DNA of 64,000 nucleotides from JBJMHZ01 sp045807125. Its GTDB lineage: Bacteria > Actinomycetota > Actinomycetes > JAWWOL01. The stretch lies in contig JBJMHZ010000004.1 in the NCBI GenBank assembly GCA_045807125.1, positions 124,001 through 188,000 on the forward strand. The letters are read 5' to 3'. The translations under genes and the position numbers were made by a program. The notes below the pieces were generated by a model. The model was not told the origin of the DNA. It did no database searches and worked only from the letters and a program-made list of their open reading frames with translations. Positions 49,197-58,232 of the stretch are shown piece by piece; within the stretch, counting starts at the first letter, position 1; every line of letters begins with the position of its first letter.

Positions 49197-49240
49197 CTTG
49201 CTATCAGCCTGCTATTGCAGGCTGCGGAGGCCCGTCACTA
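49197..49240 (+). promoter_or_regulatory. Conserved cluster promoter element, copy 1
   Basis: CTTGCTA, 5 nt, CTGCTATTG, 16 nt, GTCACTA: the same words and spacings occur at 61681-61724 before the DegT aminotransferase operon. TGCTA occurs twice 11 bp apart (one helical turn). The second block sits in a dyad, CAGCCTGC-TATT-GCAGGCTG. The AMP-ligase GTG lies 70 bp downstream. Confidence 0.7.
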
Positions 49241-49309
49241 CGGTGGCTCCCGCTGGCGGACCGGGGCGCCGACGTGCGGAGCAACGCACCAATCGACAGG
49301 AGCGTCACC

Positions 49310-50929
49310 GTGGGCGATCGTGGCCGGCCGACGAGCATCGGGTCGCTGTTCGACTGGCACGCCGAGGCGCGGCGGCAGACGGTGATGCACCTCGACCGCC
49401 CGTTCGACGTGGCGCCCGAGGGCGGCCTGCGGCACGACGCGGCGAGCCTGGCCTCGATCGTCAGCGAGGCCTCCGGCTGGCTGCACGCCGCCGGCCTGCG
49501 GCGCGGCGACCGCCTCGTGGTGGTGAAGGACAACCACTACGACGTTCTCATGCTCGCCGCAGCGGCAGCGCGGCTGGGCGCCCTGCCCGTGCTGATCGCA
49601 CCGCTGTCGTCGATCGACGCGATCCGCACGATGACGATCCGTGCCGATCCCGCGGTGGTGGTGGCAAGCCCGCGCATCCTGGAGCTGGCCGTGCGAGCCG
49701 GGTGCGAGCTCGGCGGCCCGCGCACCCGCATCGTGGTCCTCGGCGAGCCCGGTGACGGCGCGCCGCCCGGTGCGATGCGCCTCGCCGAGCTGCGCGGCGC
49801 GGCGGCGCCCTCACCGCGGCCCGTTCGCGACGACGAGCCGATGATCGTGACGCACACGTCCGGCACGACAGGGGTGCCCAAGCTCGTCGTGCACTCCGCG
49901 CGCACGATCCTCGGGACGATGAGCCGCCTGGAGTCGCTGCGACTGCCGATCGTCGCCAGCCGCCTGGACGACGTAGTGGCGATCGCGGTGCCGTTCGCTC
50001 ACGCGCGCGCGGTGTCATGGACGGCGGGGCAGTTCGGGCTGACGCCGAGAGGGCTCGTCGTCGTCTCGGACTTCGGCATCGACAACGTCGCGCGCACGCT
50101 CGACGAGCATCGCCCGACGACGCTCGAAGCGTGCCCCAACGTCTTCCAGCACTGGGAGGAGCTGGCCGTCGCGCGACCGGAGCTGTTCCGGCAGGTACGG
50201 CTGTTCGCCGCCACGTTCGATGCGGTCCATCCGCGCACCGTGCGGACGTTCCTCGGCGCGTCGGCGCGCCGATTCCCGCTGTGGGCGCAGGGCTGGGGGC
50301 AGAGCGAGGTCGGGCCGGTGAGCGTCGCCACGTTCACCCGCCGGCAGGTGCGCAAGCGGGGCGGCGCACGGGCGGTCACCAGTGACATCGGCTGGCCGGT
50401 GCCCGTCCTGGTCAAGGCGCGCGTCGTCGATCCGGAGACCGGTCGTCGGCAGCCCAGGGGCGTGCCGGGCCTGCTGATGGTGTCGACCAAGGGCCGGTGC
50501 CTCGACTACCTCGGGGAGAGCGACCGGCACCGCGACAAGCGCGACGGCGAGTGGTGGAGCACCGGCGACGTCGGCGAGCGCGGGCGGTTCGGCCGGCTGC
50601 GCCTGGTCGATCGCGAGGTCGACGTCATCCCCGGCGGGAGCGCCATCGAGCTGGAGAGCATCCTGCTCGACCGCCTGCAGCGCGCCGACGAGGTGGCGGT
50701 GCTCGGCGTGCCGGACCGGTTGCCGGTGCCGATCGTCTGCACGCGCGACGGGCGCCTCGACCCCGACGAGTGGCGGGCCGCGACCGCCGGCCTGCCGCCG
50801 ATGGAGGAGCCGCGGCTCGTCAGCTGGGACGAGGTGCCGCGCACCGCCACCTGGAAGGTCCGCCGACTCGAGCTCCGCGAGCAGGTGCTCGGCACGAAGG
50901 AGTCGATCGGCACCGGGCGGTGGACGTAG
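49310..50929 (+). CDS. AMP-dependent synthetase/ligase (ANL superfamily)
   Basis: A 539-residue adenylate-forming enzyme from GTG 49310 with an AGGAG ribosome site. The P-loop is VTHTSGTTGVPKLVV, followed by GWGQSEVGPVS, the hinge-region WWSTGDVGERGRF, RLRLVDREVDVI and a C-terminal ATWKVRRLEL with the likely catalytic lysine. It activates a carboxylate as acyl-AMP. No carrier protein is fused. It is first in an operon with the membrane terpene-cyclase-like and flavin oxidoreductase genes. Confidence 0.9.
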   Translation: MGDRGRPTSIGSLFDWHAEARRQTVMHLDRPFDVAPEGGLRHDAASLASIVSEASGWLHAAGLRRGDRLVVVKDNHYDVLMLAAAAARLGALPVLIAPLSSIDAIRTMTIRADPAVVVASPRILELAVRAGCELGGPRTRIVVLGEPGDGAPPGAMRLAELRGAAAPSPRPVRDDEPMIVTHTSGTTGVPKLVVHSARTILGTMSRLESLRLPIVASRLDDVVAIAVPFAHARAVSWTAGQFGLTPRGLVVVSDFGIDNVARTLDEHRPTTLEACPNVFQHWEELAVARPELFRQVRLFAATFDAVHPRTVRTFLGASARRFPLWAQGWGQSEVGPVSVATFTRRQVRKRGGARAVTSDIGWPVPVLVKARVVDPETGRRQPRGVPGLLMVSTKGRCLDYLGESDRHRDKRDGEWWSTGDVGERGRFGRLRLVDREVDVIPGGSAIELESILLDRLQRADEVAVLGVPDRLPVPIVCTRDGRLDPDEWRAATAGLPPMEEPRLVSWDEVPRTATWKVRRLELREQVLGTKESIGTGRWT

Positions 50930-51013
50930 CCGCCCGCATCGCACCGCCGCACCCACCACGACGCGTACCGCGAGATCGATCGATCCGCACGAGCGAAGGA
51001 CTGTCGAAGGACC

Positions 51014-51775
51014 ATGGACTGGTCAGTGCTGCTGCACCTCCCGGCCACCGCGCCGGTCGACATGACGAAGCACGCGATCCCCGGCGGGCTCTACTGGCCG
51101 CTTGAGGCCGTGCAGGGCATCGCCTGGATCTACGCGTACGCGATGCTCATCAGATGCGGCATGATCGACCGCTTCCTCGGCATGCCGCTCGGCGCGCTCG
51201 GACTGAACCTCGGGTGGGAGCTCACCTACGCGTTCGTCCTGCCCAACCCACCGACGCAGAAGGTCGTGAACTTCGCCTGGGTGGTGCTGGACGCCTGCAT
51301 CCTCCGGCAGGCCTTCCTGTACGGCCGGCGGGACGCGCCCACCTTGTCGAGGGCCAGGTTCCACCAGCTGGTGTGGGGGATGCTCGCCGTCTCGATCCTC
51401 TTCCAGATCGCGCTCGGTCACGATCTCGCCGATCGCTACGGCATCTACGGCGGGCTCGCCATCAATCCCTACATGAGCCTCGCCTTCATCATGATGCTGC
51501 GCCGTCGTGGCTCGTCGGCCGGGCAGTCGATGCACATCGCAGTGTCCAAGTGCATCGGATCGCTCGCGGCCGGGACGATGTTCGTCGCGATGTTCCCGAG
51601 CCGGTGGCTGCTGCTGCTCTGCACGCTGCTCAGCTTCGGGCTCGACATCGCCTACATCCGGCTGCTGCGCCACCAGATCCTGGCCGAGGGCGTGCCGCTG
51701 TGGCGCATCGCCGCGCAGCACCGGATCGTCTCGGTGCCACGACGGCCGGCTCCCGCGACCGTGCCCGCCGGCTGA
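51014..51775 (+). CDS. Membrane-bound terpene-cyclase-like protein (Pyr4/DmtA1 type)
   Basis: A 253-residue polytopic protein with about seven hydrophobic segments. GMPLGALGLNLGWELTYAFV places a WE pair at W68-E69, and LLSFGLDIAYIRLL places D211 in the last helix; Pyr4-family cyclases use one Glu and one Asp at matching positions (E63 and D218 in Pyr4) to protonate prenylated substrates. The length and helix count fit. No classical DDxxD motif. The assignment is by pattern only; a plain membrane protein is the alternative. It lies 84 bp after the ligase gene and 13 bp before the flavoprotein gene. Confidence 0.6.
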   Translation: MDWSVLLHLPATAPVDMTKHAIPGGLYWPLEAVQGIAWIYAYAMLIRCGMIDRFLGMPLGALGLNLGWELTYAFVLPNPPTQKVVNFAWVVLDACILRQAFLYGRRDAPTLSRARFHQLVWGMLAVSILFQIALGHDLADRYGIYGGLAINPYMSLAFIMMLRRRGSSAGQSMHIAVSKCIGSLAAGTMFVAMFPSRWLLLLCTLLSFGLDIAYIRLLRHQILAEGVPLWRIAAQHRIVSVPRRPAPATVPAG

Positions 51776-51788
51776 GCCGGGAGCAGCG

Positions 51789-53117
51789 ATGACCGACCTG
51801 GACGTGGCCGTCGTCGGAGCCGGCATCGCCGGGCTGACCACCGCCTACCGGCTGTCCCAGCAGGGGCTCACGGTCGACGTGCTCGAGTCGGAGAGCGAGC
51901 CCGGCGGGCGCATGCGCTGCGGGCGCATCGACGGCTACACCATCGACCGCGGGGCCGAGACGCTCGCGCCGTACGGATATCCGGCGACGTGGGAGCTGAT
52001 CCGCGAGCTCGGGCTGGAGCCGGAGGTGCACCGCATCCGCCATCCGGTGGCCCTCTGGCACGGCGGCCGCGCGCATCCCTGGATGGGTCACCCGCTGTCG
52101 GTGCTCAACCGGGCCGGGCTGTCCACGCGCGGCTGGCTCGCGATGGCGAGGCTGATGGCTCCGATCGCACGGCATCCGCGGCAGGTGGTGCCGGAGCGGC
52201 CGGAGAGCACGCCCTACGGCGACCTGACGCTCGCCGACATCGGTCGGCAGCACGGCGAGGAGCTCGTCGATCGCATGCTGGAGCCCATCGCGGCATCCGC
52301 GTTCGGCTGGCTCCCCGAGGAGTCCGCCGTCGCTCCGCTCATGGCGATGATCGCCGCCACCAGAGGGATCTGGCGATGGCGCACGTACCGACAGGGGCAG
52401 GACACGATGACGCGGGCGCTGGCCGACCGCGTCGACGTCCACCTCTCGAAGCGGGTCCAGCTCGTGAAGCGAGATGGTGACGGTGCGCGCATCGAGCTGG
52501 CGGACGGCACCCTGCTCTCGGCGCGCGCGGTCGTGCTCGCCGTGCCGGCGCCGCAGGTCCTCGACCTTCATCCGGACGCACCGGACGAGGAACGACCGTA
52601 CCTGCGGGCCTGCACGTTCACCTCGGTGATGCGCGTGGCCTGCCTGCTGGATCGTCCGCTCGAACCGGTGCGCCGCCGCTTCGGGCCGCGGCTCTATGCG
52701 GCCCTGCTCGCCACCGGCGAGAGCCCGTTGCTCGTCGGCTGCACCGTCGAGCACAACAAGTGCCCCGAGCGGGCACCGGCAGGGCGCGGTCTCGTGTCGC
52801 TGCTGATCTCGCCCAGGCGGGTGCCGGAGCTGATCGACCTGCCGGACGAGCAGGTGGTACGGGCCGTCGTGGCGGAGGGCGAGCGGCTGGTGCCGGGCCT
52901 CGGCGACGCGATGGTCGGTCACGACGTCGTGCGCTGGCGGCATGCGCTTCCGGCCGCGCCACCGGCCGCGCTGCGGCTGCGCGGCGATTTCGTCCGGCGT
53001 CCGCTGCAGCCGATCGAGTACGCGGGCGACTGGCTCTACCTTCGCCCCAGCAGCGAGGCGGCCACGGCGTCGGCGCGGCTCGCGGTGCCTCGGATCCGGC
53101 AGCTGCTCGCCGGATGA
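51789..53117 (+). CDS. FAD-dependent amine-oxidase/protoporphyrinogen-oxidase-like oxidoreductase
   Basis: A 442-residue flavoprotein: VVGAGIAGLTTAYRLSQQGL, VLESESEPGGRMR and DRGAETLAPYG at the N-terminus, ALADRVDVHLSKRVQLVKRD with ARAVVLAVPAPQVL in the middle and PIEYAGDWLY near the end, as in HemG/desaturase-like proteins. ATG 51789 has GGGAG upstream. It follows the membrane cyclase gene closely. Desaturation or oxidation of a hydrophobic intermediate is a reasonable guess; true haem synthesis is unlikely as no hem genes are nearby. Confidence 0.85.
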   Translation: MTDLDVAVVGAGIAGLTTAYRLSQQGLTVDVLESESEPGGRMRCGRIDGYTIDRGAETLAPYGYPATWELIRELGLEPEVHRIRHPVALWHGGRAHPWMGHPLSVLNRAGLSTRGWLAMARLMAPIARHPRQVVPERPESTPYGDLTLADIGRQHGEELVDRMLEPIAASAFGWLPEESAVAPLMAMIAATRGIWRWRTYRQGQDTMTRALADRVDVHLSKRVQLVKRDGDGARIELADGTLLSARAVVLAVPAPQVLDLHPDAPDEERPYLRACTFTSVMRVACLLDRPLEPVRRRFGPRLYAALLATGESPLLVGCTVEHNKCPERAPAGRGLVSLLISPRRVPELIDLPDEQVVRAVVAEGERLVPGLGDAMVGHDVVRWRHALPAAPPAALRLRGDFVRRPLQPIEYAGDWLYLRPSSEAATASARLAVPRIRQLLAG

Positions 53118-53379
53118 ACGGCGCTCTGTCGCCGCATCTCCGCGACAGTGTGGTTGGCAGCTCAATCATCTACGTCACGGTCGTCATCTATGTGCAGTGC
53201 TGGACGCTGGACGAGTACCGATCAGTGCGCAATTTCCTGCCATGGTTGAAGATTCGGCGCGATCGGCCTATCCGCGTTGACAAGGCAGGGCTAAGCTCGC
53301 TGACACTTAGTCAAGCAGAAGTTGACCCTGGTCACGCGCCGGATTCAGTCCGGTCGCGTTCGAGCTCAGGAGTTGAGGC

Positions 53380-55734
53380 GTGCCCGTAAGCGGTGCACTG
53401 ACTCCGCTGGTCGGTCGAGAGGCGAAGAGCGCGACGCTGCGTGAGCGCATCCTCGATCCGCGCCTACGGTTGGTCACGTTGACCGGCCCGGCCGGCGTGG
53501 GGAAGAGCCGATTGGCCGCCGCCGTTCTCGACGATCTCGCCGACCACCTCGCGGACGGCGGTTGCTTCCTCGACCTCCGTGACGTCACCGACGAGCGCGG
53601 CGTGCTCGCCGCACTTGCCGCCGCTGTCGGCGACGCATCCGTGCAGCCGACCTTCGACGACGTGACGGCGCGCATCGGTGCGCGCGAGATGCTGGTCGCG
53701 ATCGACCATTGCGAGCGCGTCTGCGACGTGGTGTCCGCCATGACCACCGCCCTGACCGCAGCGTGCCCCGCGCTGCGAGTGCTCATCGTGAACGGCGAGC
53801 CGTTGCACGTGTACGGCGAATGGCTGGTGCGCCTGGAGCCGCTCGGCATCCCCGCCGATCGCGGCGCGGGCAGCGAGCTGGCGCAGGTGCCGTCGGTGCG
53901 CTTGTTCGTCGACCGGGCGGCCGCGGTGCGCGAAGGATTCTCGCTCACGCGCGAGAACGAGACGGTCGTCGCCGAGCTCTGCGACCGGCTCGACGGACTG
54001 CCGCTCGCCATCGAGATGGCTGCCGCACGGACCAAGCTCTTCACGCCCAAGGCGATCCTTGCCGAGATGGAGCGCGGGCTCGACATCCTGCAGACGACGC
54101 GCACGGGTACGTCGTCCCGCCACCGGACGATGCGCGATGCACTGGCGTTCAGCTGCAGCCGGTTGAGCGCGGCCGAGCTCGCACTGCTCGCACGGCTCGC
54201 CGTCTTCGCGGGCACCTTCTCGATCGCCGCCGCCCGGCTGGTCGCGGGTTCGACGTCCGACGACGTGGTGGAGCTCGTCGAATCACTGGTCGACAAGAAC
54301 CTGCTCATGCTGCGCGAGCGATGCGACGGGGAGCTGAGCTTCGCGATGCTCGGCACCACGAGGGCTTACGCTGCCGAGCTGCTGTCGGACCGGGGCGAGT
54401 ACGAGGCGGCGCGCCAGGGCCATGCCGCCTGCTTCGCGGCTGTCACGCTCGGCACCGGACCCCAAGGCAAGGAGCGCCGGGACGCCTGGTTGCGCCGGAT
54501 CACCGAGGCTCACGCCGATGTGCATGCCGCGCTCGAGCATCTGATCCGGCAGGCCGCTGACCGGGAGGGCGACGCCGGCGACGTGGACGACCAGGGTGCC
54601 AATGCCGCGGAGCGCGCGGCCGCCATGGCGGTGGCGCTGCGCCCGTACTGGCTGTCGAGCGGCTTGCTGCGCGACGGGCTGGGCTGGCTCGACCGCGTGC
54701 TCGTCCTGCCCGGCCTGCGCCGCGCGGTGGTCGCCGACGTCCTGCAGGCGAAGGGCGAGCTGGCGGCGTGGCTCGACGGCGACTCGTGGGAGGCCGAGTC
54801 GTTCCTCGACGAGGCAGCGGCGATCTACGAGGCCGACAGCGACCTGCACGGCGTGGCGGCATGCCAGCGCGAGCTGGGGCTGTTCCTCGTGCTGCGCGGC
54901 GAACCGGCCCGTGCGGAGAAGGTGCTCGTCGAGAGCATCGACGGCTTCATCGACGCCGGGGACCTCGTGCAGGCCGCTCATGCGAGGGTGCGGCTCGCTG
55001 CCCTCTACGGCGAGACCGATCGGTACGACCGCAGCCGGCAGGAGCTCGACGCCGCGCGGCAGTCGCTGCGAGCGGCGGGAGAGGCCCGGGCGCTCGTCGT
55101 CTCCGGATTGCTCGAGGCGATCCTGGTCGCCGCCGACGGGGAGAACGACGAGGCCGAGCGGGTGTGCAGGGATGCACTGCGCCGATTGCACGAGATCGGC
55201 GAGCGGTTCTGGCTCGCGCCCGGCGTCGAGATGCTGGCGGTGCTGCTGACCCGCCATCACCGGTCGACCGCGTGCTGGCGGCGGGCCACCCTGTTGCTCG
55301 GTGGTGCGGCGGCGATGCGCGAGGATATCGGTCACCGGACGGTGCCGGCGATGGTGGCCAAGGTGCGGTCCATCGTCACCGAGGCGCGCGACCGGCTCGG
55401 TGACGACGTCTTCGCGGAGATGTGGGCCGCCGGCCGTGCGCTGTCGACCGCGGCGATCGTCGCGGAAGCGCTCTCTCCCGTCTCGTCCGAGCCGCAGGTC
55501 TCGCTGATCCACGCCGGCGACGCGACCAACCCGCTCACCGCGCGCGAGATCGAGGTGGCCGAGCTCGTCTCGGCGGGGCTGACCAACCGGCAGATCGCGC
55601 GGCGGCTCGGCATCGCTGAGTGGACCGTGGTGAACCATCTCCGCAAGATCATGCGCAAGCTCGACTGCGCGTCCCGGGTGGAGGTCGCGCGCTGGCTGAC
55701 GCGGCAGCGCATCGGGGAGGTAGCGCACGCGTGA
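53380..55734 (+). CDS. LuxR-family regulator with ATPase (LAL-like) domain
   Basis: A 784-residue protein. An NB-ARC/AAA-type ATPase occupies about residues 8-320 (Walker A GPAGVGKS 36-43; LVAIDHCERV as the Walker B region), a helical TPR-like middle follows, and a C-terminal LuxR HTH (LTAREIEVAELVSAGLTNRQ, IARRLGIAEWTVVNHLRKIM) closes it. GTG 53380 has AGGAG upstream. It lies between the terpene-cyclase-like operon and the leftward sugar operon, making it the prime candidate activator of the cluster. Confidence 0.9.
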   Translation: MPVSGALTPLVGREAKSATLRERILDPRLRLVTLTGPAGVGKSRLAAAVLDDLADHLADGGCFLDLRDVTDERGVLAALAAAVGDASVQPTFDDVTARIGAREMLVAIDHCERVCDVVSAMTTALTAACPALRVLIVNGEPLHVYGEWLVRLEPLGIPADRGAGSELAQVPSVRLFVDRAAAVREGFSLTRENETVVAELCDRLDGLPLAIEMAAARTKLFTPKAILAEMERGLDILQTTRTGTSSRHRTMRDALAFSCSRLSAAELALLARLAVFAGTFSIAAARLVAGSTSDDVVELVESLVDKNLLMLRERCDGELSFAMLGTTRAYAAELLSDRGEYEAARQGHAACFAAVTLGTGPQGKERRDAWLRRITEAHADVHAALEHLIRQAADREGDAGDVDDQGANAAERAAAMAVALRPYWLSSGLLRDGLGWLDRVLVLPGLRRAVVADVLQAKGELAAWLDGDSWEAESFLDEAAAIYEADSDLHGVAACQRELGLFLVLRGEPARAEKVLVESIDGFIDAGDLVQAAHARVRLAALYGETDRYDRSRQELDAARQSLRAAGEARALVVSGLLEAILVAADGENDEAERVCRDALRRLHEIGERFWLAPGVEMLAVLLTRHHRSTACWRRATLLLGGAAAMREDIGHRTVPAMVAKVRSIVTEARDRLGDDVFAEMWAAGRALSTAAIVAEALSPVSSEPQVSLIHAGDATNPLTAREIEVAELVSAGLTNRQIARRLGIAEWTVVNHLRKIMRKLDCASRVEVARWLTRQRIGEVAHA

Positions 55735-55761
55735 GCGGAGGCGCAGGCCGAGCGCGCCGGC

Positions 55762-57093
55762 TCAGCGGGCCGGCTCGAACCGCACCGCGGCGCCGATCGG
55801 CGCACCGAGCTCGAGGCCGGTGCGCGGCCGGTCGGTGCGGATCAGCACGTTGTAGTGGTTGGGGAAGTGGCAACCGTCGAAGCCGAGCACCGTTCCGACG
55901 CGGGCGTCGCCGATCCAGACCTCGTCGCCCCTGTCGATGACGCCGGCCGTCTCGATCTCGACGAAGCCGACGAAGCCGACGTGGTCGACGCGGGCGCCCG
56001 CGGCCGGATCGCCGGCGTCGGTCGTCACCAGCTCGTGCAGCTCGCCGCGGCGAACGCAGCGGCTGGCGAACGCCTCGACCGTCATGCCCCTGTCGAACCG
56101 GCGGTGCGTCAGCAGCTTGACGAGGCTGCCGCCGACCGCTCGCTTCAGCTCGTGCGGCGCGCGCCGGCAGCCGTGGTCGCCACCGCCGGCGGCCTCGTGC
56201 GCGTAGACGTCGGTGACCAGGCGCAGTGCGGCCACGCCCCGTGGCCACCGGTCCACCCTGCCCGCGACGGCGTCGCGGAGCTCGGCGAGGACGGCGACGT
56301 ACTCGTGGTCGAGCGATGCTTTGAAGCCATGGTGGCCGGCGAGCATGTCGGCGTGCCGCACGCTGCCGTCGGCCAGCTCGACGCGGACGTCCTTGCGCTC
56401 GCCCTGCCCGTACGACCAGTCCAGCTCGACGCGCGCGGTGGCACCTGACGCAGCAACCAGCTCGATCGCCGCCTGCCGGTCGATGCCGTGATGGTCGCGC
56501 ACCACGTCAGCGTCCACCAGCTCGACGTCGCCGAGGAGGAGGTGGACGAGGTCGAGCGCATTTGGTCCGTTGTCGGCGACGCAGCCGCCGCCGCACCTGG
56601 CCGGATCGAGGTACCAGCTGTCCGGCCCGGCATGGTCCTCGATGCGCTCGAAGTAGCGGACGGTCGCCCGCCGGATCGCGGGTGCATCGCGCAGGCCGGC
56701 GGCGAGGGCGAGCACGTTGTCGTTGTAGCGCCGGTGGAACGCCGTCAGCAGCACCAGCCCGCGCTCGTCGGCCATGGCGGCCAGCCGCTCGGCGTCGGCC
56801 AGGCTGGTCGCGAGCGGCTTCTCGACGCACACCGCGCGACCAGCCGCGAGAGCGTCGCTGCACACCTCGGCGTGCGCGTCGTTGGGCACCACGACGACGA
56901 CCGCGTCGACGTCCGCGTCGGCGAGCAGCTCGCGATGGTCGGCGTAGCGCTTGGCCCGACCGGCGAACGGCTCCAGCCTGGCCGGGTCGCGGTCGCACGC
57001 GGCGGCGAGCTCGATGCCCTCGAGCCGGTCGAGCGCACGCAGGTAGTACGCGGAGATGACGCCGAGGCCGACCAGCCCGATGCGCAGGCTCAT
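55762..57093 (-). CDS. Gfo/Idh/MocA oxidoreductase with extra C-terminal domain
   Basis: A 443-residue protein. Residues 1 to about 120 are a Rossmann domain (IGLVGLGVISAYYL; VEKPLATS with the catalytic-region Lys), about 120-310 the Gfo/Idh C-terminal fold (GGGCVADNGPNALDLVHLLL). A further domain of about 130 residues follows: LTHRRFDRGMTVEAFASRCV, ELHELVTTDAG, GDEVWIGDARVGTVLGFDGC and HFPNHYNVLI. The extra domain looks like a small beta-barrel of a family I cannot name with confidence. ATG 57093 overlaps the Ldh gene stop. It should oxidise a sugar or cyclitol hydroxyl. Confidence 0.82.
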   Translation of the reverse strand: MSLRIGLVGLGVISAYYLRALDRLEGIELAAACDRDPARLEPFAGRAKRYADHRELLADADVDAVVVVVPNDAHAEVCSDALAAGRAVCVEKPLATSLADAERLAAMADERGLVLLTAFHRRYNDNVLALAAGLRDAPAIRRATVRYFERIEDHAGPDSWYLDPARCGGGCVADNGPNALDLVHLLLGDVELVDADVVRDHHGIDRQAAIELVAASGATARVELDWSYGQGERKDVRVELADGSVRHADMLAGHHGFKASLDHEYVAVLAELRDAVAGRVDRWPRGVAALRLVTDVYAHEAAGGGDHGCRRAPHELKRAVGGSLVKLLTHRRFDRGMTVEAFASRCVRRGELHELVTTDAGDPAAGARVDHVGFVGFVEIETAGVIDRGDEVWIGDARVGTVLGFDGCHFPNHYNVLIRTDRPRTGLELGAPIGAAVRFEPAR

Positions 57094-58232
57094 GCCTCCG
57101 CTCCCGAGCCGGGCGGCCAGGGGATGCCGAGCTCGTCGGCGAGGCTCGACAGCTCGGCCTCGAGCGCGGCGGGGAGCGGGACGCCGGTCCGCCGGCGCAG
57201 GGCGGCTCGCTCGGCCTCGAGCCAGCCGGGGTAGCGCACCTGCTCGCCCGGCGTCGCGGGCGGGCACGCCAGCAGCGCACCGAACATCGCCGCCGCGTCG
57301 GCGCGGAACGCCCCGGCACCGCGCAGCGCGCCAGGCGCCAGCGCGAGCACGAAGTAGCCGATGTCGTCGTCGCGGCCGCCTGGCCGCCCGTCGCCCTGCA
57401 GCGCGCGCGGGGACGGCCCGCACGCCGCACCGGACGCGACGGCGGCCAGCAGCTCGACCATCAGGCCGAGGCCGTAGCCCTTGTAGCCGCCCGTCTCCGG
57501 CCGTCCGCCCAGCCAGGCGAGGTGCGCGGTCCCGCGGTCGAAAGCGCCCGGGTCGGTGACCGGTCCGCCGGCGTCGTCGACCAGCCACCCCTCGGGGATC
57601 GATCGGCCGGCCCTTGCCGCGGCCCGGATGCGCCCCGTCGGCGCGGCGGTGGTGCTCATGTCCAGCACGTACGGATGGCCGTCGGCGGCCGGAGCCGCCA
57701 CGCTGAGCGGGTTGGTGCCGAGCAGCGCGGATCGTCCCCCGGGCGGCCGGGCGATCCGCTGCCCGCCGCAGTTCGACGCGACGATGCCGACCATGTCGTG
57801 CGCGACGGCCCGCCCGGCGTGGTAGCCGGCGCAGCCGAAGTGCGTCGCGCCGGCGACGGAGACCACGCCGACGCCGAACCTCGACGCGCGCTCCACCGCG
57901 AGCTCCATCGCCTCGGCCGCCGCCCACAGGCCGAGCGCGCGGTGCGCATCGATCAGCACGGCGGCCCCGCTGTCCGTCACGATCTCGAGGTCGGCCGCGA
58001 GGTCGGTCCGCCGCTCGCGCACGAGGGGAAGGTAGAGCCGCGTGAGGTTCGCGACGCCGTGCGAGTCCATGCCGGTCAGGTCGCCGTAGCAGAGCGCGTC
58101 GGCGGCCATGGCGGCGCGCTCGCTCGCCAGGCCGTGCCGCTCCAGGACCGCGGCGACGAACCGGACGAGCGCCCCATGCGGTACGAGCACGGGCGCGGCC
58201 CGCGGCGTGGTCGCCGGCAGCGGTGCGGTCAT
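57090..58232 (-). CDS. Ldh/YlbC-family NAD(P)-dependent dehydrogenase (malate/lactate type)
   Basis: A 380-residue member of the Ldh_2 family: DLTGMDSHGVANLTRLYLPL near the start, RASRFGVGVVSVAGATHFGC, LLGTNPLSVAAPA, and GGYKGYGLGLMVELLAAVAS. These enzymes reduce or oxidise 2-keto/2-hydroxy acids or related substrates. ATG 58232 overlaps the fusion gene upstream; the stop overlaps the Gfo/Idh gene. It is part of the four-gene leftward operon. Confidence 0.9.
   Translation of the reverse strand: MTAPLPATTPRAAPVLVPHGALVRFVAAVLERHGLASERAAMAADALCYGDLTGMDSHGVANLTRLYLPLVRERRTDLAADLEIVTDSGAAVLIDAHRALGLWAAAEAMELAVERASRFGVGVVSVAGATHFGCAGYHAGRAVAHDMVGIVASNCGGQRIARPPGGRSALLGTNPLSVAAPAADGHPYVLDMSTTAAPTGRIRAAARAGRSIPEGWLVDDAGGPVTDPGAFDRGTAHLAWLGGRPETGGYKGYGLGLMVELLAAVASGAACGPSPRALQGDGRPGGRDDDIGYFVLALAPGALRGAGAFRADAAAMFGALLACPPATPGEQVRYPGWLEAERAALRRRTGVPLPAALEAELSSLADELGIPWPPGSGAEA

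Noticed and set aside
51789..53117. Haem-pathway protoporphyrinogen oxidase (HemY/HemG)
   Set aside because: The fold family fits, but no other haem genes are nearby and the operon context is a biosynthetic cluster.
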